Below, in pieces: positions 53,543-60,938 of a DNA stretch of 64,000 bases. Within the stretch, counting starts at the first letter, position 1. Each line of letters begins with the position of its first letter. This stretch comes from Pelagibacterium nitratireducens. Lineage in GTDB: Bacteria; Pseudomonadota; Alphaproteobacteria; Rhizobiales; Devosiaceae. The stretch covers positions 2,832,501 to 2,896,500 of the forward strand of contig NZ_CP146275.1 in the NCBI RefSeq assembly GCF_037044555.1. Direction: 5' to 3'. The notes under the pieces were generated by a model, which was not told the DNA's origin, searched no databases, and saw only the letters and a program-made list of their open reading frames with translations. A program made the translations under genes and the position numbers.

Positions 53543-55225
53543 TTAATTCATACGCCCAATATAGGCCCCGAACGGACCGAAACTCAACCGATTGGCTTCC
53601 AGCTGGGCATCGGCGCCGGGCGCGCCCGCATCTTCGAGGACCAGGCCGTCCGGCACATCGACGATGATGGGCTCAGGGGCCATGTTGAAGGCGCAGAACA
53701 GTTTATCTTCGCCCACCGTGCGCGTGAATGCCAGGACCGTTTCCGGCACACCTTCGACCAGCTCGAGATCACCCTTGATCAGGACCGGATGCTCGCGCCG
53801 GAAGCGCAAAATGGCGCGGTAAAGCGAGAGGATCGAATTGGCAACATTGTCCTGCTGATCGACAGCGTAAGGCAGATGCTGGGCCGGTACGGGCAACCAT
53901 GTGCGATTGGCCGTAGAGAACCCGCCATTGCGGACATGGGACTGCCAGACCATCGGTGTGCGGCAGCCGTCGCGGCCCTTGAACTCGGGCCAGAATTCGA
54001 TGCCGTAGGGATCGACAAGGTCGTCATAGGCGATCTCGGCCTCGGTCAGACCGAGCTCTTCGCCCTGGTAAAGGCAGACCGAACCGCGCATGGTCATAAG
54101 CAGCAGCGCGGTCTGACGGGTCAGACGATCCTCGAACCCGTGCGGCGCCCAGCGGCTGACGTGACGGACGACGTCATGGTTGGAAAAGGCAAGGCATATC
54201 CAGCCATCCGGGGCCTTTTCCTGCGTCAGGCGCAGCGCGTCGCGGAAATGAGGGGCGGTGTATTCGCCGCCGAGATAATCGAACGTGTAGCACATGTGCA
54301 GCTTGTCATTGCCCGAAGTGTACTGGGCCATGATCTCGAGCTGATGCTGGGCATCGCCGATTTCGCCGACGGCGGTTGTGCCGGGATACTCGTTGAGCAG
54401 TGCGCGCATGCGCTGAAGGAAGGCAATGTTTTCAGGACGGCTCTTGTCGTAGAGGTGTTCCTGAAGATTGTAGGGATTGACCGCGGGCGCAGTCGAGGCG
54501 TTGAACTCTTCGGGCCTGACCGGGGGATTGTTTTCAAGTCCCTGGGAATGGAAATAGAAATTGACCGTATCGAGCCGGAAGCCATCGACGCCGCGTTCGA
54601 GCCAGAAACGCATTTCACCCAGCAGGGCGTCCTGAACTGCGAGGTTGTGGAAGTTCAGATCGGGCTGGGAGACAAGGAAATTGTGCAGGTAGTACTGCAT
54701 GCGCCGCCCGTCCCAGTGCCAGGCCGAGCCGCCAAAGATCGAGAGCCAGTTGTTGGGCGGGCTGCCATCGGGCTTGGGATCGGCCCAGACGTACCAGTCG
54801 GCCCTTTCATTGGTGCGAGACAGGCGGCTTTCGGCAAACCAGGGATGGCGGTCCGAGGAGTGCGAAATCACCTGGTCGATGATGACTTTGAGGCCCAGCG
54901 AGTGGGCCTTTTCAAGCAGCCGGTCGAAATCTTCGAGCGATCCGAAGGTGGGGTCGATATCGCGATAGTTCGAGACGTCGTAGCCGAAATCCTTCATGGG
55001 CGAGGTGAATACCGGGGAGAGCCAGATCGCATCGACCCCCAGATCGGCGACGTATTCGAGGCGCGAGGTGATGCCCACCAGATCGCCAACGCCGTCGGTG
55101 TTGTTGTCCTGGAACGATCGCGGATAGATCTGATAGATCACCGCACCGCGCCACCAGTCGCTGGCGGCAGACGAGGTGTCTTCGGGATGCACGAACTGGC
55201 GTGACTCGGTCGCAAAATAACTCAT
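53543..55225 (-). CDS. aglA: intracellular alpha-glucosidase (GH13)
   Basis: A 560-residue GH13 enzyme without a signal peptide. Region II GFRLDTVNFYF supplies the catalytic Asp, region III TTAVGEIGDA the acid Glu, and region IV FSNHDVVRH the transition-state Asp; WWRGAVIYQIYPRSFQDNNTDGVGDL is the typical opening. It hydrolyses sucrose, maltose or trehalulose-type alpha-glucosides taken up by AglEFGK. It is convergently spaced with aglK on the same mRNA, and a LacI-type operator lies 118 bp upstream. Confidence 0.95.
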   Translation of the reverse strand: MSYFATESRQFVHPEDTSSAASDWWRGAVIYQIYPRSFQDNNTDGVGDLVGITSRLEYVADLGVDAIWLSPVFTSPMKDFGYDVSNYRDIDPTFGSLEDFDRLLEKAHSLGLKVIIDQVISHSSDRHPWFAESRLSRTNERADWYVWADPKPDGSPPNNWLSIFGGSAWHWDGRRMQYYLHNFLVSQPDLNFHNLAVQDALLGEMRFWLERGVDGFRLDTVNFYFHSQGLENNPPVRPEEFNASTAPAVNPYNLQEHLYDKSRPENIAFLQRMRALLNEYPGTTAVGEIGDAQHQLEIMAQYTSGNDKLHMCYTFDYLGGEYTAPHFRDALRLTQEKAPDGWICLAFSNHDVVRHVSRWAPHGFEDRLTRQTALLLMTMRGSVCLYQGEELGLTEAEIAYDDLVDPYGIEFWPEFKGRDGCRTPMVWQSHVRNGGFSTANRTWLPVPAQHLPYAVDQQDNVANSILSLYRAILRFRREHPVLIKGDLELVEGVPETVLAFTRTVGEDKLFCAFNMAPEPIIVDVPDGLVLEDAGAPGADAQLEANRLSFGPFGAYIGRMN

Positions 55226-55342
55226 GGCCGAGCGAACTCCCCCTAAGCGTGTACGCGGCAGGGTTGCTCCCTTGCCCGCAAATATAAAACCCTGATTTGT
55301 CGGCGCCCTCGGGCACCCGCCAAACGCCTTTATTGCTTGTAT

Positions 55343-55356
55343 CCAAAACGTTTTGG
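55343..55356. promoter_or_regulatory. AglR operator between aglA and aglR
   Basis: CCAAAACGTTTTGG, a perfect 14-bp palindrome with the central CG of LacI-family operators. It lies 118 bp before aglA and 155 bp before aglR. The same sequence occurs before aglE at 60304. Confidence 0.85.
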
Positions 55357-55510
55357 CTTAGAATCCTTACGCTGACGGTCCGACTGGCGTCAACCGGGAC
55401 TTGCATTGTCTCGCGCAATATTGTGCAAGAGGCAACAAGGCCGATGCCCACCGAGAAACAAAGGGATCGGCAGTGGTGAGGCGTGCGGGTGGAGGAGCCC
55501 TGAACAGACG

Positions 55511-56599
55511 ATGACCACAGGCCCGGACCGGTCGCGCAAGCAGACCGGGGCGCAGAACCGAAACGTCACGATCAAGGATCTGGCGGCCGAACTCGACGTT
55601 TCGATCACCACCATATCGCGGGCGCTCAACGGCTATGCCGATGTGGGCGAAAAGACCCGCAAGAAGGTGATCGATGCGGCGCGCCGGCTTGGCTATACGC
55701 CCAACCGCAATGCGCAACGCCTCGTGACACGGCGCAGCCATTCGATCGCCTGGGTTCAGGCCGATGACGACAACAAGTTCGTCGATCCCCATTTTGTCGA
55801 GGTGATGGCCGGGGTTTTGCGCGAGGCGCGGATCGACCACTACGATATCGTGATGACCAGCGAGACGCCCGAGCGGCAATTGGCGACCTATGAGCGCTAT
55901 GTGCGTGATGGGAGCGTCGACGGATTCATCGTCGACCTGCCCCGCCCCAACGATCCGCGCATCAATTTTCTGCTCGAGGCCGAGGTGCCGTTCGTGGTGC
56001 ATGGGCGCGAAGAGCGGCAGGACCGGTATGGCTGGGTGGACGTCGATAATTACGGCAATTTCTATAATCTCACCAAGCTGATCCTGGCCAATGGGCACAG
56101 GCGCATCGCCTTCATCAACGGTGATGAGCGCTTCCTTTATGCGACGACGCGACGGCAGGCAGTGTATGATGCACTGCGCGATCTCGGCCATGCGCCTGAG
56201 ACCGTGATGTATCTCGAAGGCACGCACCCGATGGTGGAAGCTGGATTTCAGCTCACCGAACTGGCGCTGACCGACCCCTCGATCACGGCATTTCTCTATT
56301 CGTCGATCCTTCTGGCAACCGAGGGGCTGACGGCGGTATCACGGGCCGGGCGCGTGCCGGGGGAGGATGTCATGATCGCCTCGATGAATGACGAGTTGCA
56401 ATATCTCAATCTCGCGCCGGTCGATGGTCAAATCACCTATGTACGTTCATCCCTGCGGGCCGCGGGCCGGGCGCTGGTGGCCGAAGTGATCCGGCAATGC
56501 GAACGCAAGAAGACAAGCGGCATATTGATTCCGTCCCTATTCGATCTGGGGGATGGGGTTTCGGGCGAAGCCATCGCCGGCAGCGTGCATTTTGCATAA
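55511..56599 (+). CDS. aglR: LacI-family regulator of alpha-glucoside genes
   Basis: A 362-residue regulator. The HTH and hinge helix (VTIKDLAAELDVSITTISRALNGYADVGEKTRKKVIDAARRLGY, residues about 19-62) are typical, followed by a periplasmic-binding-protein-like sensor. ATG 55511 gives the normal N-terminus; the longer frame from 55406 includes the promoter. The gene sits inverted inside the agl cluster, divergent from aglA and convergent with aglG. It should bind CCAAAACGTTTTGG sites before aglA and aglE and be released by an alpha-glucoside. Confidence 0.92.
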   Translation: MTTGPDRSRKQTGAQNRNVTIKDLAAELDVSITTISRALNGYADVGEKTRKKVIDAARRLGYTPNRNAQRLVTRRSHSIAWVQADDDNKFVDPHFVEVMAGVLREARIDHYDIVMTSETPERQLATYERYVRDGSVDGFIVDLPRPNDPRINFLLEAEVPFVVHGREERQDRYGWVDVDNYGNFYNLTKLILANGHRRIAFINGDERFLYATTRRQAVYDALRDLGHAPETVMYLEGTHPMVEAGFQLTELALTDPSITAFLYSSILLATEGLTAVSRAGRVPGEDVMIASMNDELQYLNLAPVDGQITYVRSSLRAAGRALVAEVIRQCERKKTSGILIPSLFDLGDGVSGEAIAGSVHFA

Positions 56600-56628
56600 A
56601 AAAAGGGCCGCCCTTTCGAGCGACCCTT
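56598..56628 (-). terminator. terminator of the aglEFG operon
   Basis: AAGGG-c-CG (56603-56610) pairs with CG-a-CCCTT (56621-56628), and on the minus strand seven Ts follow. It lies 21 bp after aglG and overlaps the convergent aglR stop. Confidence 0.65.
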
Positions 56629-56648
56629 CGTAACGATCGAATGTACCC

Positions 56649-57848
56649 TCAACCGCCCTTGACCGAACCGGCAAGAAGGCCGCGCACGAAGTAGCGTTGT
56701 AGCGAGAAGAACACGATCAACGGAACGATGATCGAGATGAACGCGCCGGCGGTCAGGATTTCCCAATTATCGCCACGCGATCCGAGCAGGGCCCGCAACT
56801 GTCCGGTGAGCACCAGTTCGTCCGAACTTTGTCCAAGAAAGACGATGGCGACCAGAAGATCGTTCCAGACCCAGAGGAACTGAAAGATCGCAAACGATGC
56901 CAGGGCCGGAAACGAGAGCGGGAGAACCATGGTCGCGAAAATCTGGAAGTGCGAAGCACCATCCATACGCGCGCTTTCCATGATCTCGCGCGGCAGGCCC
57001 GCCATATAGTTGCGCAGCAGGTAGATGGCGAGCGGCAGACCGAAGGCGGTGTGGGCGAGCCATATCCCCAGATAGGTTTTCGAGTTGCCGCCGAACGTCG
57101 TTGCGATGCCGTTATACATCCGTAACAGCGGAATAAGCGACATCTGCAATGGCACAACGAGCAAACCGACCATCAGCGCAACCAGCAGCGTTCGGCCCGG
57201 AAACCGCATCCACGCCAGCGCATAGGCGGCAAAAGCGGCGATGAGGATGGGGATGATGGTGGCTGGCACGGTTACGGTGAACGAGTTGACGAAGGCCCGC
57301 CCGATACCCGCCGAGGTCAGCACTTCGGTGTAGTTTTCCAGCGTGAACCGGGGCGGGACCGCCGAGGTGTAGAACAGCCTTACCCGGTCATGCTCGAAGG
57401 CGGTCGGCGAGGTCCAGACGTAGGAGCCGTCTTCGGAGACGATGATTTCGCCGCCAACGCGCATTTGGGCCGGTGACCCCACAGAAAACTCGGTCGGGTT
57501 GTTGATCGAGGTGCCGAAGCTGACGATGGTTTCGTTGGAGCCTTCGGCCAGAACATTGCCGCGGATGACGTATTGTCCACCCTCCTCGACCTGATCCTCG
57601 GCGGTGCCGAGAACGCCGGCACTGCTGCGCTCGACAGTGGTCAGCGAGGTCCACCAGCCGGAAACGGCGAGTTGATCCTTATCCCGGACCGAGGAAATCA
57701 ACAGACCGAACGTGGGCACAGTCCAGATCACGACAAGGAGCAACAGGGCAAGATGAGCCACTGCGCGTCCCGGTGTAACGCGGACCTTGCTCAGCCAGTT
57801 GCTCCTGGCCCCAGCGCTTGTCGTCTGCACGTCTGCAATCGTAGCCAT
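56649..57848 (-). CDS. aglG: alpha-glucoside ABC transporter permease 2
   Basis: A 399-residue permease. After the first helix a long periplasmic segment (about 55-165, with SAGVLGTAEDQVEEGGQYVIRG) precedes five helices. The EAA loop is MESARMDGASHFQIFATMVLPLSFPALASF. The extended periplasmic segment is a known feature of AglG and MalG-like proteins. Its ATG overlaps the aglF stop as TGATG. Confidence 0.92.
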   Translation of the reverse strand: MATIADVQTTSAGARSNWLSKVRVTPGRAVAHLALLLLVVIWTVPTFGLLISSVRDKDQLAVSGWWTSLTTVERSSAGVLGTAEDQVEEGGQYVIRGNVLAEGSNETIVSFGTSINNPTEFSVGSPAQMRVGGEIIVSEDGSYVWTSPTAFEHDRVRLFYTSAVPPRFTLENYTEVLTSAGIGRAFVNSFTVTVPATIIPILIAAFAAYALAWMRFPGRTLLVALMVGLLVVPLQMSLIPLLRMYNGIATTFGGNSKTYLGIWLAHTAFGLPLAIYLLRNYMAGLPREIMESARMDGASHFQIFATMVLPLSFPALASFAIFQFLWVWNDLLVAIVFLGQSSDELVLTGQLRALLGSRGDNWEILTAGAFISIIVPLIVFFSLQRYFVRGLLAGSVKGG

Positions 57849-58855
57849 CAGTGCGTCCCCTGCTCAGAACTGGCCTGGCGGATGTTCCAGATCATCACCG
57901 GCAGAACCGCAATCATGATGACCAGTGCAACGACCGATCCGTGGCCGAAATGGTTGGCGCGGAACATCTGGTCGTACATGAGGTTGGCCAGAACCTGGGT
58001 GTCCCACTGCCCGCCGGTCATGGCGAGCACGATGTCGAAAATCTTGAGCACGACGATGGTGATGGTGGTCCAGACCACGAGGATTGTGGGCAGGATCTGC
58101 GGGATCATGATATCGAAAAATATCCTGATATCGCTCGCGCCATCGATGCGTGCAGCCTCGATTGTTTCCTCGGGGATGCCGCGAAGCGCCGCCGAGAGGA
58201 TGACCATGGCAAAGCCGGTCTGAATCCAGACCAGGATCACCATCAAAAAGAAGTTGTTCCAGAAGGGCAGCGTGATCCAGGCCTGAGGCTCACCGCCGAA
58301 GGCCATGACAGCGGCGTTGAGCAAACCGATCTGCTCACCGGTGCCGCGATAGTCGTAGATGAACTTCCAGATCACCGATGCGCCGACGAAGGATATGGCC
58401 ATCGGCATGAAAACGAGTGATTTGGCGATATTGCCCCACCAGAGCCGGTCGGCAAGGACCGCTACCAGCAGGCCAAACGCGGTTGCTGCGGAAGGCACCA
58501 CGATCAACCAGAGCGCATTGTTGATGAGCGACTGAACGAAAGCGGGGCTGTTGAGCGCCCAGAACCAGTTGGAAGCGCCGACAAAATTGCGCCCGCCGCC
58601 ATCATAGAAGGTCAGTCTTATGGTCTCGAAAACCGGATAGACCAGATAGACCGTAAGAAAGAAAAGTGCTGGAAAAAGGAAAAGCCAGGGACGTATGCGC
58701 GTGCGCAGGGTGTCACGCCGGATCGAGGCCGCACCATCGACATTGTCCGTCGACAGGGCCTTGTCGAGAAGCCAGTTGCTTCCCCAGAAATAGATGAACG
58801 CGAAGCCAACGCCGACAACGATGGTTATGGCCGCATAGAGAACCTGATTGACCAT
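57848..58855 (-). CDS. aglF: alpha-glucoside ABC transporter permease 1
   Basis: A 335-residue permease with two N-terminal helices more than the core six; the first (about 4-25) is a probable anchor. The EAA loop is IEAARIDGASDIRIFFDIMIPQILPTILVV. It pairs with AglG. ATG 58855 follows GGGGGAG and is preferred to GTG 58867. It lies 80 bp after aglE, with a terminator-like hairpin in the gap. Confidence 0.92.
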   Translation of the reverse strand: MVNQVLYAAITIVVGVGFAFIYFWGSNWLLDKALSTDNVDGAASIRRDTLRTRIRPWLFLFPALFFLTVYLVYPVFETIRLTFYDGGGRNFVGASNWFWALNSPAFVQSLINNALWLIVVPSAATAFGLLVAVLADRLWWGNIAKSLVFMPMAISFVGASVIWKFIYDYRGTGEQIGLLNAAVMAFGGEPQAWITLPFWNNFFLMVILVWIQTGFAMVILSAALRGIPEETIEAARIDGASDIRIFFDIMIPQILPTILVVWTTITIVVLKIFDIVLAMTGGQWDTQVLANLMYDQMFRANHFGHGSVVALVIMIAVLPVMIWNIRQASSEQGTH

Positions 58856-58896
58856 TTGCTCCCCCACACTCTTTTTGTGAGTGTCTTGTTGGAAAA

Positions 58897-58921
58897 CGCC
58901 GGAGCGGCAAACGCTCCGGCG
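58897..58921 (-). terminator. leaky terminator-like hairpin between aglE and aglF
   Basis: CGCCGGAGCG (58897-58906) and CGCTCCGGCG (58912-58921), a perfect 10-bp stem with a 5-nt loop. On the coding (minus) strand it is followed by TTTTCC. Placed after the binding-protein gene, it should lower permease transcription and protect the aglE mRNA. Confidence 0.7.
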
Positions 58922-58934
58922 TCAGTTTGTCAGA

Positions 58935-60242
58935 TCAGAGATTGTTCCAGGCAGCTTCGATCTCGGAAGCCACCTCTTCAGCCGAGTCGCCTCCGACGAA
59001 ATCGACCATGCCGGTCCAGAATGCACCGGCGCCGATGGCACCTGGCATAAGGTCCGAACCGTCGAACCGGAAGGTATCGGCGGCGAGCAGGATCTCACCC
59101 TGAGCGCGCAGGGTATCGTCGGCATAGGCTGCCAGATCGACACCGGTGTGCGGTGTCAGGAAGCCGGCGGTCGCCATCCAGATTTCGTGCGCTTCGGGAT
59201 CCTTGAGAAAGTCCATGAAGGCGCGTGCACCCGGGGTGTCGTTGGTGATGGCAGCGAGCGTGCCGGCACCGAGGACCGGGTTGCCAAGATCTTTTTCGGC
59301 ATAGCCGGGGAAGTAGAAGAAGTCGGCGTCCACACCGAGTTCGGTGCCTTCAGGGAAGAAGGCCGAGATGAAGGAAGCCTGGCGGTGCATGTAGCACTGG
59401 GGCGGAACCTGGAAGAGACCGGCAGGGCTATCGCGGAAGTCGGTCGTGCCAACTGCCTGAGCACCACCAGCAGCCCAGCCGTCGGACTTGACGAACGTGC
59501 CGAAAGTATCGATCGCCTCGACCACACGCGGGTCGTCGAACGCAATTTCGTGGGCAACCCACTGGTCATAGACGCTGGGCTCCTGGGTGCGGAGCATCAG
59601 ATCTTCCACCCAGTCGGTGGCCGGCCAGCCGGTTGCTGCGTCCGATCCGATGCCAATGCACCAGGGCGTGCCGCCATCGGCCACGATCTGCTCGGAAAGT
59701 GCAAGCAGGTCTTCCATGGTCTCGGGCACTTCATAACCGGCATCGGCGAAGTTGTCAGGGACGTACCAGACCAGCGATTTCAGGTTCACGTTGTAGAAGA
59801 AGCCGTAAAGCTCTTCCTCACCGTTTTCGTTGGCGTAGGTGCCCAGATCGACCCAGGACTCGCCGGCAGCATAATTGTCGCGAATCCAGTCACCCGAACC
59901 TTCGGGGAGCGGCGTCAGGAAACCCTGGGACGCCATGGTGGCGGCGAGGCCGGGCTGCGGGAAGAAAGTGACCTCCGGCGCGGAACCGGCCTGGGCGTCA
60001 ATCACGATCTGCTGTTCAAGGCTGTCGGAGCCGACATATTCAGCGTTCGCACCCGTGCGTTCGTTGAAGGCATCGACAACGGCCTCGAAGGACTCGATTT
60101 CAACACCACCGACCCAGGGGCCGAAAATGGTAAATTCTTCGCCGTTCAAATCAGGCAGGTCGACGGCCTGCGCGGCGGCAGGAGCCGCAAGGGCAAGGGA
60201 AAGCGCCAGAGCTGAAGCTCCAGCCAATAGGGTTTTGTGCAT
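58935..60242 (-). CDS. aglE: alpha-glucoside ABC transporter substrate-binding protein
   Basis: A 435-residue periplasmic protein with a signal peptide (residues 1-25, ending AAA-Q). The mature start is VDLPDLNGEEFTIFGPWVGG; the fold is that of large carbohydrate-binding proteins (cluster B). ATG 60242 has GGGAGG 6 nt upstream; the longer frame to 60536 contains the operators. First gene of aglEFG, controlled by two AglR sites upstream. Confidence 0.93.
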   Translation of the reverse strand: MHKTLLAGASALALSLALAAPAAAQAVDLPDLNGEEFTIFGPWVGGVEIESFEAVVDAFNERTGANAEYVGSDSLEQQIVIDAQAGSAPEVTFFPQPGLAATMASQGFLTPLPEGSGDWIRDNYAAGESWVDLGTYANENGEEELYGFFYNVNLKSLVWYVPDNFADAGYEVPETMEDLLALSEQIVADGGTPWCIGIGSDAATGWPATDWVEDLMLRTQEPSVYDQWVAHEIAFDDPRVVEAIDTFGTFVKSDGWAAGGAQAVGTTDFRDSPAGLFQVPPQCYMHRQASFISAFFPEGTELGVDADFFYFPGYAEKDLGNPVLGAGTLAAITNDTPGARAFMDFLKDPEAHEIWMATAGFLTPHTGVDLAAYADDTLRAQGEILLAADTFRFDGSDLMPGAIGAGAFWTGMVDFVGGDSAEEVASEIEAAWNNL

Positions 60243-60303
60243 GTAGTCCTCCCATGGCACATGGAGACGCATATTATGGCGTCTGTCTGCCGAATACGAC
60301 ATT

Positions 60304-60334
60304 CCAAAACGTTTTGGCAACCAAAACGTTTTTG
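60304..60334. promoter_or_regulatory. tandem AglR operators before aglE
   Basis: CCAAAACGTTTTGG (60304-60317) is perfect; CCAAAACGTTTTTG (60321-60334) has one mismatch. They are 17 bp apart centre to centre, about 1.6 helical turns, and 62-92 bp before the ATG. Cooperative repression or looping with 55343 is possible. Confidence 0.85.
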
Positions 60335-60454
60335 CCGCCCCTTTTAGCATTATGGGCTTTGTCGTGCGGCCCTTGGAGCGTTGCACAAAGCTTAAGGTTT
60401 GCCAAGCCGGTAACGCGGTGTTGCAGGGCGTTTGGCTGCCCCCATGCACCGGAC

Positions 60455-60847
60455 CTATCGGCCTTGCGACCCTGCCGATCCGGCATCGTAGCTGGCCCGT
60501 GCCGCGTCGATGGTAGAAACGTTTTCCGCCGCCCAATTGCTCAGTACGGTGACCGGTGCCTGCAGCGAGCGTCCCAGATCGGTCAGTTCATATTCGACAC
60601 GAGGGGGAAGCGTGGCAATGACGGTGCGGCGCACGAGGCCGTCGCGCTCGAGGCCGCGCAGGGTGCGGGTCAGCATGCGCTGGGAAATATCGTCAATGGA
60701 GCGCAGCAATTGCCCGAACCGCAGAGATCCCTCCCCCAACCGCGTCACGATCAACAGACTCCATTTGTCGCCGATACGCCCGAGAACCTGACTGACCTTG
60801 AGGCACGTTTCAGTGGGATGGGTTTCTTGCATCGTCGTTACAGTCAT
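60455..60847 (-). CDS. HxlR-family transcriptional regulator
   Basis: A 130-residue winged-helix regulator. CLKVSQVLGRIGDKWSLLIVTRLGEGSLRFGQLLRSIDDISQRMLTRTLRGLERDGLV covers the HTH and wing, with the characteristic Cys at about residue 14 and the GDKWSLLI motif. Some HxlR proteins (HypR, QorR) sense electrophiles or oxidants through that N-terminal Cys. ATG 60847 has AAGG upstream. It diverges from the double flavoprotein gene and is its likely regulator. Confidence 0.92.
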   Translation of the reverse strand: MTVTTMQETHPTETCLKVSQVLGRIGDKWSLLIVTRLGEGSLRFGQLLRSIDDISQRMLTRTLRGLERDGLVRRTVIATLPPRVEYELTDLGRSLQAPVTVLSNWAAENVSTIDAARASYDAGSAGSQGR

Positions 60848-60851
60848 GTGC

Positions 60852-60923
60852 CTTACCTTACAGAAAAGTGCCGTCTTGCGGGCTGTTCGACTTACTCTCA
60901 TATACGACAGGAACAAAAAGTAA
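60852..60923. promoter_or_regulatory. repeats in the hxlR/flavoprotein divergent promoter
   Basis: CTTAC occurs at 60852-60856, 60857-60861 and 60891-60895, with an inverted GTAA at 60920-60923 (as AAAGTAAC). ACTTACT/AGTAAGT-type sites are typical of HxlR regulators. This is the only recognisable structure in the 91-bp gap. Confidence 0.4.
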
Positions 60924-60938
60924 CAAGAGGAACCGGCA

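Noticed and set aside
53537..55204. 555-codon plus-strand frame over aglA
   Set aside because: Shadow of the GH13 gene, whose catalytic regions II-IV are all intact on the minus strand.
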